From Dehalococcoidia bacterium (GTDB lineage Bacteria; Chloroflexota; Dehalococcoidia; JAUSIH01), in NCBI GenBank assembly GCA_030648205.1, contig JAUSIH010000003.1, forward strand, positions 1 to 50,063: a stretch of DNA of 50,063 nucleotides, in the 5' to 3' direction. Below are positions 8,506 through 14,538 of the stretch, one piece after another. The position numbers were made by a program, and so were the translations under genes. How positions within the stretch are numbered: position 1 is the first letter of the stretch; the number at the start of each line of letters is the position of its first letter. The notes below the pieces were generated by a model. It searched no databases and was not told the DNA's origin. It saw only the letters and a program-made list of their open reading frames with translations.

Positions 8506-8574
8506 TATTTACTTGGAGTTTATACGTGGGGTATTGACAAGTCAATAGGTAATAGTGTATATTCCAAGTAGATA
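8506..8574 (-). promoter_or_regulatory. Large dyad over the cassette promoter
   Basis: A perfect inner palindrome TATTGAC-AA-GTCAATA (8532-8547) is nested inside outer arms TATTTACTTGGA (8506-8517) and TCCAAGTAGATA (8563-8574, 11 of 12 matching); both share a centre near 8540. On the minus strand TTGACT (8540-8545) can serve as -35, with TAAACT (8517-8522, 17-base spacer) or TATAAA (8519-8524, 15-base spacer) as -10. The inner palindrome therefore overlaps the -35, as expected for an operator. The zinc ribbon starts 16 bases further on. Confidence 0.65.
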
Positions 8575-8596
8575 AATCAAAAAAAAGGGGGGGGTA

Positions 8597-8731
8597 TTTG
8601 ACTTTGATGGCGGTCCGACTCTGCGTCTTGCCCGTGTTGAAGGGCGGGTCAATGTAGATTAGATTGACCGAGGCGTCAGGGAGCGTCTTCAGGATGGGCA
8701 GGTTGTCCCCGTAGTAGACCCTGTTTTTCAC
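8597..8731 (-). pseudogene. Truncated N-terminus of a second DNA methyltransferase
   Basis: Starting at GTG (8731, with AAGGAG 8 bases upstream), about 45 codons encode the first part of a beta-group methyltransferase: YYGDNLPILKTLPDASVNLI then YIDPPFNTGKTQSRTAIKV. This parallels residues 17-56 of the fusion gene next door but is GC-rich, like the surrounding chromosome. Homology ends abruptly at an A8G8 tract (8579-8594), after which the reading frame runs on without resemblance to a methyltransferase. The rest of the enzyme is absent, so this is a stump left by insertion or deletion. It starts 28 bases downstream of the cation-efflux gene, perhaps once in its operon. Confidence 0.8.
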
Positions 8732-8759
8732 CGCCTGTCTCCTTGACCCCTGCGACGGT

Positions 8760-9719
8760 CTAGCCACGCGGCCCGCCCCCTCGCGGCACGACGCAGACGA
8801 GGACGTCCGGCCCGCACCCGGCGCACTCGAACTGGATTGTGGCGTGCTCGATATGGAAGCGGCGCCGCAGCATCTCAAGGATGTCCGTCCGGACCCGCAC
8901 CACGTGGCTGATGGGGCAGTCGTCCACCAGGACGTGGGCGCTGAGAGCGCTCATCCCGGGCGCGATGCTCCAGACGTGCAGGTCGTGGACGTCCCGCACC
9001 TCCGCCACGCTCCGTATAACCGCGCGTATCTCCTGCGTGTCCAGGTGCGCGGGCGCCGCCTCCAGGAACACCGGCAGGCTCTCCCGCAGGATGCTCCACG
9101 CGCCGATGATAATAAGCACGCCCACCAGGATGCTGAGCAGCGGGTCAATCACGTAGAACCCGCTGATTGAGATGACGATGCCTCCGACCACCACGGCCAC
9201 GGACGCCAGGGCGTCCCCCACCACGTTCAGGAAGGCGCTGCGGATGGTCAGGTTCCGGCCCTGGTAGGGCCGCAGGATGACCATCACCGCCACATTGGCC
9301 GCCAGGCCGACCAGGGCGACGGCCAGCATGATTTGCCCCTGGACCTGCGGAGGCGACTGGAGTCGGAGATAGGCGTGGTAAAAGATATAGACGGAGACCC
9401 CGATCAGCAGCAGGGCGTTGACCACGGCGACAAGCAGGCTGACGCGGTGGTAGCCATAGGTCATGCGCGGCGTGGGGTCTCGCCGCTCCTGGGCCAGGCC
9501 AAACCATGTCAACCCCAGGGCGATCAGGTCGGTCAGGACGTGGCCTGCGTCACTCAACAGGGCCAGGCTGTTGGACGCTATCCCGCCTACCACCTCAACA
9601 ACCAGGATAACCGCCGTCAGCGCCATCGCCAGGCGCATCCTCCCGGCGGGAGGCGCGGCGCTCAGCGGCTCCAGGGCAGGGTGGGAAATGTCGGAAAAGG
9701 GGGCGGGTCTGCGCGACAT
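8760..9719 (-). CDS. Cation diffusion facilitator (CDF) family efflux protein
   Basis: A 319-residue proton-driven exporter of divalent metals (Zn, Co, Cd type). Six membrane helices lie in residues 25-215; the first metal motif is SDAGHVLTD (His60, Asp64), but the second reads LNVVGDALAS, with Asn165 where CzcD-like members have His (Asp169 kept). The C-terminal domain ends in IQFECAGCGPDV, a CxxC that could bind metal. The start ATG at 9719 is 10 bases after the stop of the CoA-binding gene; longer starts would overlap it and add a non-conserved stretch. Metal specificity cannot be read from sequence, and the Asn change could alter it. Confidence 0.9.
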   Translation of the reverse strand: MSRRPAPFSDISHPALEPLSAAPPAGRMRLAMALTAVILVVEVVGGIASNSLALLSDAGHVLTDLIALGLTWFGLAQERRDPTPRMTYGYHRVSLLVAVVNALLLIGVSVYIFYHAYLRLQSPPQVQGQIMLAVALVGLAANVAVMVILRPYQGRNLTIRSAFLNVVGDALASVAVVVGGIVISISGFYVIDPLLSILVGVLIIIGAWSILRESLPVFLEAAPAHLDTQEIRAVIRSVAEVRDVHDLHVWSIAPGMSALSAHVLVDDCPISHVVRVRTDILEMLRRRFHIEHATIQFECAGCGPDVLVCVVPRGGGPRG

Positions 9720-9729
9720 GGCGCGGTGA

Positions 9730-10137
9730 CTAGGGCTTCCCCGGGGCGGCGAGGCGCTTGTGCTCTTTCTGCATGCACCGGTCCATGACCACATCCAGGC
9801 CCGCCCGGCGCGCCGTGGCCGCCGCCTGCTGGTTGACGATGCCCTCCTGCATCCACACGACTCTCGCCTTCACCATAACGGCCTCGTCCACAATCGGGGG
9901 CACGTCCTCGGAACGGCGGAAGATGTCCACCACGTCCACGGGCACGGGAACATCAGCGAGACTGGGATAGCTCTTTTCCCCCAGGACCTCTGTCGCCTGC
10001 GGGTTCACCGGGATGATGCGGTAGCCATGTTCCTGCAGATAGCGGGCCACTTCGTAACTGGGCCGGTCAGGGCGCGGCGAAAGCCCCACAACAGCCACGG
10101 TCTTGCTTGACTTCAGGATTTCCTCGATAGTCCGCAT
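9730..10137 (-). CDS. CoA-binding domain protein (YccU-like)
   Basis: A 135-residue single-domain Rossmann-type protein of the CoA_binding_2 family. It has the dinucleotide/CoA-binding loop TVAVVGLSPRPDRPSYEVAR near the N-terminus, IIPVNPQATEVLGEKSYPSL and VVWMQEGIVNQQAAATARRAG, ending with VVMDRCMQKEHKRL; these blocks are characteristic of the family. ATG at 10137 is preceded by GAGGGGG at good distance; an upstream ATG would add 9 residues. Its stop lies 10 bases before the CDF exporter, so the two are probably co-transcribed. Members bind acyl-CoA or act in sulfur and CoA metabolism, but no specific role can be assigned. Confidence 0.88.
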   Translation of the reverse strand: MRTIEEILKSSKTVAVVGLSPRPDRPSYEVARYLQEHGYRIIPVNPQATEVLGEKSYPSLADVPVPVDVVDIFRRSEDVPPIVDEAVMVKARVVWMQEGIVNQQAAATARRAGLDVVMDRCMQKEHKRLAAPGKP

Positions 10138-10230
10138 GGCGTCCCCCTCGCGCTTTTCTTGCATTCATTGTAGCCCAATAGCGCACGGCGCGGCAGGAAA
10201 ACGTCCTTGGCACCTATCCGGACTCCTGGT

Positions 10231-10310
10231 GTCACCCCGAGCGAAGAGAGGGGTCTTCTTCGCACAGTCACAGGATCGGGGGAGATTCCTCGCTCCGCTC
10301 GGAATGACAG
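10231..10310. repeat. Dispersed repeat, TTCCTCGCTxCGCTCGGAATGAC family, copy 1
   Basis: Begins GTCACCCCGAGCGAAGAGAGG and ends GATTCCTCGCTCCGCTCGGA ATGAC, with imperfect inverted halves. A related copy lies at 18160-18233. A short motif CGGATAGGCTCTTAGA follows at 10341-10356 over the stop codon of the glycosyltransferase, and recurs near 24391 and 44250. Confidence 0.75.
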
Positions 10311-10351
10311 GTACCCTTTGCCGCTCATGCGACGAGTTATCGGATAGGCTC

Positions 10352-11125
10352 TTAGACGTCGCGCTCCTGGCGAGACGACGACTCCCGCTTGCCGCCCGAC
10401 GTGGCCGCCGGCCTGCCGTACGCGCCACGCCATGCGCTCCAGCGCACTCGCAGAACGTCGCGCGCCATGCCCAGGGCGTGGCGCAGCGGACTGACCTTGC
10501 TCTCCGCCCGGTACCGCCACTCGATGGGCACCTCCACGACCCGCAAGCCCGCGCGCCGCGCCAGGAATAGCACCTCCACGTCAAAGGCGAATCCCGGGAG
10601 GCGCTGCAGCGGAAAGAGGGACTGCGCGGCCTCCGCCCGGAAGCACTTGAAGCCACACTGCGTGTCCTGAATGCCCGGGACCGCCGCCATCCGCACAAAG
10701 AGGTTGAAAACGCGCCCCGCCAGGTGCCGCGACAGCGGTTCGCCGATGCGCCGGGCGCCGGACGCCTCCCGCGAGCCGATGGCGATGTCGTAGTCCGTCA
10801 GGCGCGGCGGCAGGAACTTGCCCAGCTCTTGGATGGGCATGGACAGGTCGGCGTCGCAGAGGAAGCGGTGCTCACCCGTGGCGGCCAGCATGCCCGTCTT
10901 GACCGCGTGCCCCTTCCCCCTGTGGGGCGCCCGCAGCAGCCTGACATGGGGATGCTCCCGGGCGCACTGCTCCACCACGCCCGCCGTCCCGTCGAGGCTG
11001 CCGTCGTCCACCACCAGCGTCTCGCTGGAGTAGGGCTGGCGCTCCAGATACTGCGCCACGTCGAGGAGCGTCGCTCCGATGCGGCGCTCCTCGTTGTAGG
11101 CAGGGATGACCACGCTCAGGAACAT
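10352..11125 (-). CDS. Family 2 glycosyltransferase (dolichyl-phosphate sugar transferase-like)
   Basis: A 257-residue GT-A fold enzyme that would transfer a nucleotide-activated sugar, most likely to a polyprenyl phosphate at the membrane. Motifs: SVVIPAYNEERRIG at the N-terminus, LVVDDGSLDGT, the DxD metal site in FLCDADLSMP (about residues 90-96), the acceptor-side block DTQCGFKCFRAEAA and FDVEVLFLARRAGLRVVEVP. These resemble the ALG5/dolichyl-phosphate glucosyltransferase branch. No C-terminal membrane helices are present. The C-terminus is basic and runs into a dispersed repeat at the stop. ATG start at 11125 without a strong ribosome site. Sugar and acceptor are inferred. Confidence 0.87.
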   Translation of the reverse strand: MFLSVVIPAYNEERRIGATLLDVAQYLERQPYSSETLVVDDGSLDGTAGVVEQCAREHPHVRLLRAPHRGKGHAVKTGMLAATGEHRFLCDADLSMPIQELGKFLPPRLTDYDIAIGSREASGARRIGEPLSRHLAGRVFNLFVRMAAVPGIQDTQCGFKCFRAEAAQSLFPLQRLPGFAFDVEVLFLARRAGLRVVEVPIEWRYRAESKVSPLRHALGMARDVLRVRWSAWRGAYGRPAATSGGKRESSSRQERDV

Positions 11126-11182
11126 GGCCTAGCGCCGGAGGGGCCGGCGACGCAGCCTTTCCGCACGAGCGCATAGCGAAAC

Positions 11183-11212
11183 TTGACAGACCCTAGCGAA
11201 ATGTGCTATGAT
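11183..11212 (+). promoter_or_regulatory. Strong sigma-70-type promoter for a short RNA
   Basis: A consensus TTGACA (11183-11188), an 18-base spacer and TATGAT (11207-11212). It points away from the glycosyltransferase and toward the 3' end of the opposite-strand hpt gene, with no plus-strand reading frame behind it, so it most likely makes the structured RNA that follows. Confidence 0.75.
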
Positions 11213-11218
11213 GTAAGT

Positions 11219-11290
11219 GTCCCTTCAAAAAACGAGGGGACGAACGGTCGAGTAAGCGAAGCCTCTGGCATAGCCGAAAGGCCTTTTTTG
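11219..11290 (+). ncRNA. Putative small RNA with two hairpins and terminator
   Basis: Directly behind the promoter: hairpin 1 is GTCCCTTC (11219-11226), loop AAAAAAC, GAGGGGAC (11234-11241); a roughly 20-base single-stranded stretch follows; hairpin 2 is GCCT-GGC-ATA-GCC-AGGC (11261-11282) with a small internal loop, ending in six T (11284-11289). The transcript would be about 72-75 nt. It resembles no riboswitch or 6S RNA I can name. It ends 20 bases before the stop of the opposite gene, so overlap with the hpt mRNA end is possible. Confidence 0.6.
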
Positions 11291-11309
11291 TTGCCTCGGA
11301 AACACATCG

Positions 11310-12692
11310 CTACTCGGTCGTTTCGGTCTCCGGCTGCTCCTCTGGCCGCAGTATGCCTATGTACGGCAGGTTCCGGTACTCCTCGCGGTAGTCCAACCCG
11401 TACCCCACCACGAACTCATCGGGAATATCAACGCCCACGTACTTCACGGACACGTCCACCAGCCGCCGTATCTTCTTGTCCAGCAACGAGCATATCTCGA
11501 GGCTGGCGGGCTTCTGCTTCAGCAGATGGCCGCGAATGAAGTTCAGCGTCATCCCCGTGTCAATGATGTCTTCCACCAGAAGCACATGCTTGCCGTTGAT
11601 GCTCTTGTCCAGCTCTTTGGTCACGCGGATGCCGCCGGGAGCGCCTGCCCCGTAATACGAGATAGCCAGGAACTCCACCGACACCGGGATGGTGATGTGC
11701 CGGAGCAGGTCGGCCATGAAACACAGCACGCCCTTCAGCACGCCCACCAGCACTATTCGCCGCCCCACGTAGTCCAGCGAAATCCGCCTGCCCAGCTCCG
11801 CGACCCGCTTCTGTATCTCCTCCGCTGACAGGAGCACGCGCTCCACTCCCTCCACAGGCGCTTTCCCCAGCGGCCCGTAGCCGTACTTGGCCAGAAGCCG
11901 ATGGTAGTCCCGCTTGTAGAGCAGCTTGATGCTGACGTCCGGGTACAGCTCCTTCAGCCGCCGGATCTTGCGGTTCTTCTCCGTGACCAGGCTCTGCTTC
12001 AGCGTGGTGAGCTCCACGTAGAGGTCAAGGTCAACGAGATAGAAGTCCGGCGTCTGCATCTCGGTGACGCGCTCGCCTTCCCAGTGCAGAGGGAACGAGC
12101 GCGGCTCGTACTCCCACCGGATGCCGTAGTAGTCCATCAGCTTTGCGAACTCCGCCTCGCTGGGATGGGCGAAGGTCTTCCGGAGCGGCGCGGCGATGGG
12201 CGTGGGGTGCTGGGGGTGCTGCTCGCTGGACCGGTGCTCCGCAGACGGCTGCGACGCCGCTGGCGCCAGGGGCGTCGCCCCGGCCTCGCCGGGCCGCCTC
12301 CTGCCCCGTCCTCCACGCGTGTGCCGCCGCCTGAGTACGGGCAACTCGCCGGAGGCAGGCGCAGCAGCCGGCGCAGGTTCCTGCGGCGCGCCCGCAACGG
12401 GCGGAGCGAGCGCTCCCACAGATGGAGCTGCTCCCGTCGGCGCCATGCCCTCAGCGGCGGGCTTCTTGCGCGCGCCCCCACGGCGGCGTCGGCGTCGCCT
12501 CACGGGCGTCTTCCCCGACGGCGTGGCGCCCGGTCCCGCCGCTGACGTCACGGGCGGCTGCCCCTCGGGGCCTGCCGATGCCGCGGGCGGCGGCGCCGCC
12601 GCCTCTCGCGGCTGGGCAGGCTGTCGGCCTTCCCCCGGACCCTGAATATCCTGAGATGATGACTCAGCCTGGCGCTCAGTCTCTTCTTGCAT
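11310..12692 (-). CDS. hpt: Hypoxanthine phosphoribosyltransferase with nuclease-like domain and disordered N-terminus
   Basis: A 460-residue fusion from ATG at 12692; a TTG at 12737 would add 15 residues. Residues 1-170 are Pro/Ala-rich with Arg blocks (VRRRRRRRGG, RRRHTRGGRGRRR), probably disordered and able to bind nucleic acid. Residues 174-273 resemble a PD-(D/E)xK nuclease fold: EAEFAKLMDYYGIRWEYEP, TPDFYLVDLDLYVELTTLKQ, KNRKIRRLKELYPDVSIKLL, but the usual ExK is ELT. Residues 285-448 are the purine-salvage enzyme: flexible-loop SYYGA and the PRPP motif VLLVEDIIDTGMT (370-382). The salvage activity (hypoxanthine or guanine plus PRPP to IMP or GMP) is secure. The attached domain's job is unknown. 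Confidence 0.88.
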   Translation of the reverse strand: MQEETERQAESSSQDIQGPGEGRQPAQPREAAAPPPAASAGPEGQPPVTSAAGPGATPSGKTPVRRRRRRRGGARKKPAAEGMAPTGAAPSVGALAPPVAGAPQEPAPAAAPASGELPVLRRRHTRGGRGRRRPGEAGATPLAPAASQPSAEHRSSEQHPQHPTPIAAPLRKTFAHPSEAEFAKLMDYYGIRWEYEPRSFPLHWEGERVTEMQTPDFYLVDLDLYVELTTLKQSLVTEKNRKIRRLKELYPDVSIKLLYKRDYHRLLAKYGYGPLGKAPVEGVERVLLSAEEIQKRVAELGRRISLDYVGRRIVLVGVLKGVLCFMADLLRHITIPVSVEFLAISYYGAGAPGGIRVTKELDKSINGKHVLLVEDIIDTGMTLNFIRGHLLKQKPASLEICSLLDKKIRRLVDVSVKYVGVDIPDEFVVGYGLDYREEYRNLPYIGILRPEEQPETETTE

Positions 12693-12764
12693 CTTCCCTT
12701 TAGCCTTCCCTTGTTTCCAGAAAAATAACCGGACCAAGCATCCACCCCCTGTCGGGCCCGCGTC

Positions 12765-13208
12765 CTAGTCCGTGCGCGTCCCCTCGTCCATGCGAAAGAT
12801 CATAAAGGTGCCTCCGCCCTTCGCCACCGGCGTGCCGTCCTCATCCCGCACCATCACATCCACGAATCCGAGGGTCGCGCCCCTGCGCGTCACGTGTCCC
12901 TCCGCCACGACCTGCTTGCCCTTTGCCCCCGCCATGAAGTCCACCGACAGGCCGATAGTGGCCGTGCGCTGGCCGGGAAGCACGGTGGAGCGCACCGCCA
13001 TTGACGCCGCCACGTCTATCAACGAGCAGATGCCACCTCCGTGGATAATGCCGAAGCGGTTGCCAAAATACGGAGCGATGGTGGACATGATAACCTTTGC
13101 ATACCCCTCCGCGACATCCGTGATACGAATGCCTAGGTGGCGCGCGTAGGGCGCGTCGTTCATCAGCAGCATCTCCCGCTCCGCCCAGTCCGGTCGATAT
13201 CCGTTCAT
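12765..13208 (-). CDS. PaaI-type hotdog-fold thioesterase
   Basis: A 147-residue enzyme that hydrolyses acyl-CoA thioesters. The hotdog signature is FGIIHGGGICSLIDVAASMA (HGG on the substrate-binding helix), then ATIGLSVDFMAGAKG and VVAEGHVTRRGATLGFVDVM, as in PaaI and DUF4442-type thioesterases. The ATG at 13208 lies 7 bases after the stop of the YjbQ gene, and the long in-frame extension upstream is an antisense-like shadow of yjbQ in another frame. The substrate is unknown; several CoA-linked enzymes lie elsewhere in the window. Confidence 0.87.
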   Translation of the reverse strand: MNGYRPDWAEREMLLMNDAPYARHLGIRITDVAEGYAKVIMSTIAPYFGNRFGIIHGGGICSLIDVAASMAVRSTVLPGQRTATIGLSVDFMAGAKGKQVVAEGHVTRRGATLGFVDVMVRDEDGTPVAKGGGTFMIFRMDEGTRTD

Positions 13209-13215
13209 CCGGCCG

Positions 13216-13626
13216 CTACTCCCCCATGACCTGGACGACCAGCTCGCGCGAGCGGGGGCGCGTATCGAAGTCCAGGAGCACGATGCGCTGCCATCTGCCC
13301 AGGGCCAGCTTGCCGTCCACGAAGGGGACCACCAAGGACGGCCCCTGCAGGGCGGCGCGCAGGTGCGCGTGACCGTTGTCGTCGTGGACGTTGTGTTTGT
13401 AGGGCGTATCACCGGGGACAAGGCGTTCCCACAGCGCGCGGGTGTCCAGCAGCAGCCCCGGCTCGTGCTCGATAACCGTGACCGCCGCCGTGGTGTGCTG
13501 CACGAAGACCGTCGCCGTGCCCGCCTTCAGCCCCGCCGCCTGTACCTCTCGCTGCACGTCGGGGGTTATGTCTATTATATCGCTTGCGCCCTTGGTCTGT
13601 ACGTTCAGACGCCGTGTGACGACCAT
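13216..13626 (-). CDS. yjbQ: YjbQ family protein (UPF0047)
   Basis: A 136-residue small enzyme of the YjbQ/UPF0047 family, whose members show weak thiamine-phosphate synthase activity. Signature blocks: IDITPDVQREVQAAGLKAGT, VFVQHTTAAVTVIEHEPGL and HNVHDDNGHAHLRAALQGPS with the clustered His residues, ending in WQRIVLLDFDTRPRSRELVV. The length is typical. It lies in a minus-strand series between pyrK and the thioesterase, 54 bases downstream of pyrK. Confidence 0.92.
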   Translation of the reverse strand: MVVTRRLNVQTKGASDIIDITPDVQREVQAAGLKAGTATVFVQHTTAAVTVIEHEPGLLLDTRALWERLVPGDTPYKHNVHDDNGHAHLRAALQGPSLVVPFVDGKLALGRWQRIVLLDFDTRPRSRELVVQVMGE

Positions 13627-13680
13627 GCATCACTCCATTTGATACAGGGACAGGCCTTGTCCCCCCTGAGCAGCAGGCTC

Positions 13681-14532
13681 TTATCCCCTGCCCGCCATCC
13701 ACGGGTCGCGGTCAAACACCAGCTCCCCCAGATCAAAGCGCGGGCCTGTGGTGCAAACCCGCTTGTAGCCCCCCACGGTCTCCACGGGGCAGCCCCAGCA
13801 GACGCCCATGCCGCAGCCCATGTGGGACTCCAGGAGCGCCTGGACGGGTGCGCGCACCGGGTGCTCCCTGGTCAGCCGAGCCAGCGTGCGGAACATGCCG
13901 ATTGGCCCGCACGCCAGGACGAGGTCGGCCCAGCCCGCGTACTCGTGGACCAGGTCGGTCACGAAGCCCTTGTGCCCCCGCGAGCCGTCGTCCGTCGCCA
14001 GGACGAGCTGCACACCCCGAGGCAGCTCCTCCGGCGCGTAGATGTGACGCGCGGACGCGGCGCCATACAGGATGACCATTTCGGCCCCTTGAGTCGCCAT
14101 CTCGTCCGCGAGGGAGACGAACGGCGCGACGCCGATGCCCCCCGCGACGCACAGCAGGCGCCTGGCGTCGCGCGGCACAAGGAAGCCGTTGCCCAGCGGG
14201 CCGACTATGTCCAGCGGCTCGCCGGGTGCGCGCCGGGCCAGCCAGGCCGTGCCGCGCCCGACCACATTGTAGAGGAAAGACACGGACGTGGCGGACAGGC
14301 TGTCCCTGTGCTTCATATCCCGCCCAAAACGGCAGAATGTCATGGGCCGGCGCAGAATCGGGTCCCAATCGCCGGGGCCCGCGGCGCACCGGAGCATGGC
14401 GAACTGGCCCACCCGCGCCCGCTCCGCCACGCCGGGGGCGTCCACCCACATGAGGCGCAGGTTCTCCGCCACCTGCTGATTGGAGATGACGGCGCCGACT
14501 ACATTTTGCTTGGGCGGCAGCCCTTCGGTCAT
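13681..14532 (-). CDS. pyrK: Dihydroorotate dehydrogenase electron transfer subunit
   Basis: A 283-residue FAD/2Fe-2S protein that passes electrons from dihydroorotate oxidation (PyrD) to NAD. Residues 1-105 form the FAD-binding barrel (FAMLRCA, DPILRRPMTFCR), about 110-220 the NAD-binding part (GPLGNGFLV, LLCVAGGIGVAPFVSLADEM), and the C-terminus carries the iron-sulfur Cys cluster CGMGVCWGCPVE...RVCTTGP. It starts 6 bases after the carB stop, so it is the last recognised gene of the pyrimidine operon. PyrD itself is not in the window. Confidence 0.93.
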   Translation of the reverse strand: MTEGLPPKQNVVGAVISNQQVAENLRLMWVDAPGVAERARVGQFAMLRCAAGPGDWDPILRRPMTFCRFGRDMKHRDSLSATSVSFLYNVVGRGTAWLARRAPGEPLDIVGPLGNGFLVPRDARRLLCVAGGIGVAPFVSLADEMATQGAEMVILYGAASARHIYAPEELPRGVQLVLATDDGSRGHKGFVTDLVHEYAGWADLVLACGPIGMFRTLARLTREHPVRAPVQALLESHMGCGMGVCWGCPVETVGGYKRVCTTGPRFDLGELVFDRDPWMAGRG

Positions 14533-14538
14533 GGCCTG

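Noticed and set aside
8405-8878. A 157-codon minus-strand frame spanning the methyltransferase stump.
   Set aside because: Only its middle 45 codons resemble a protein family; the start overlaps the CDF gene in another frame and the end overlaps the zinc ribbon gene. It is reported as a truncated remnant instead.
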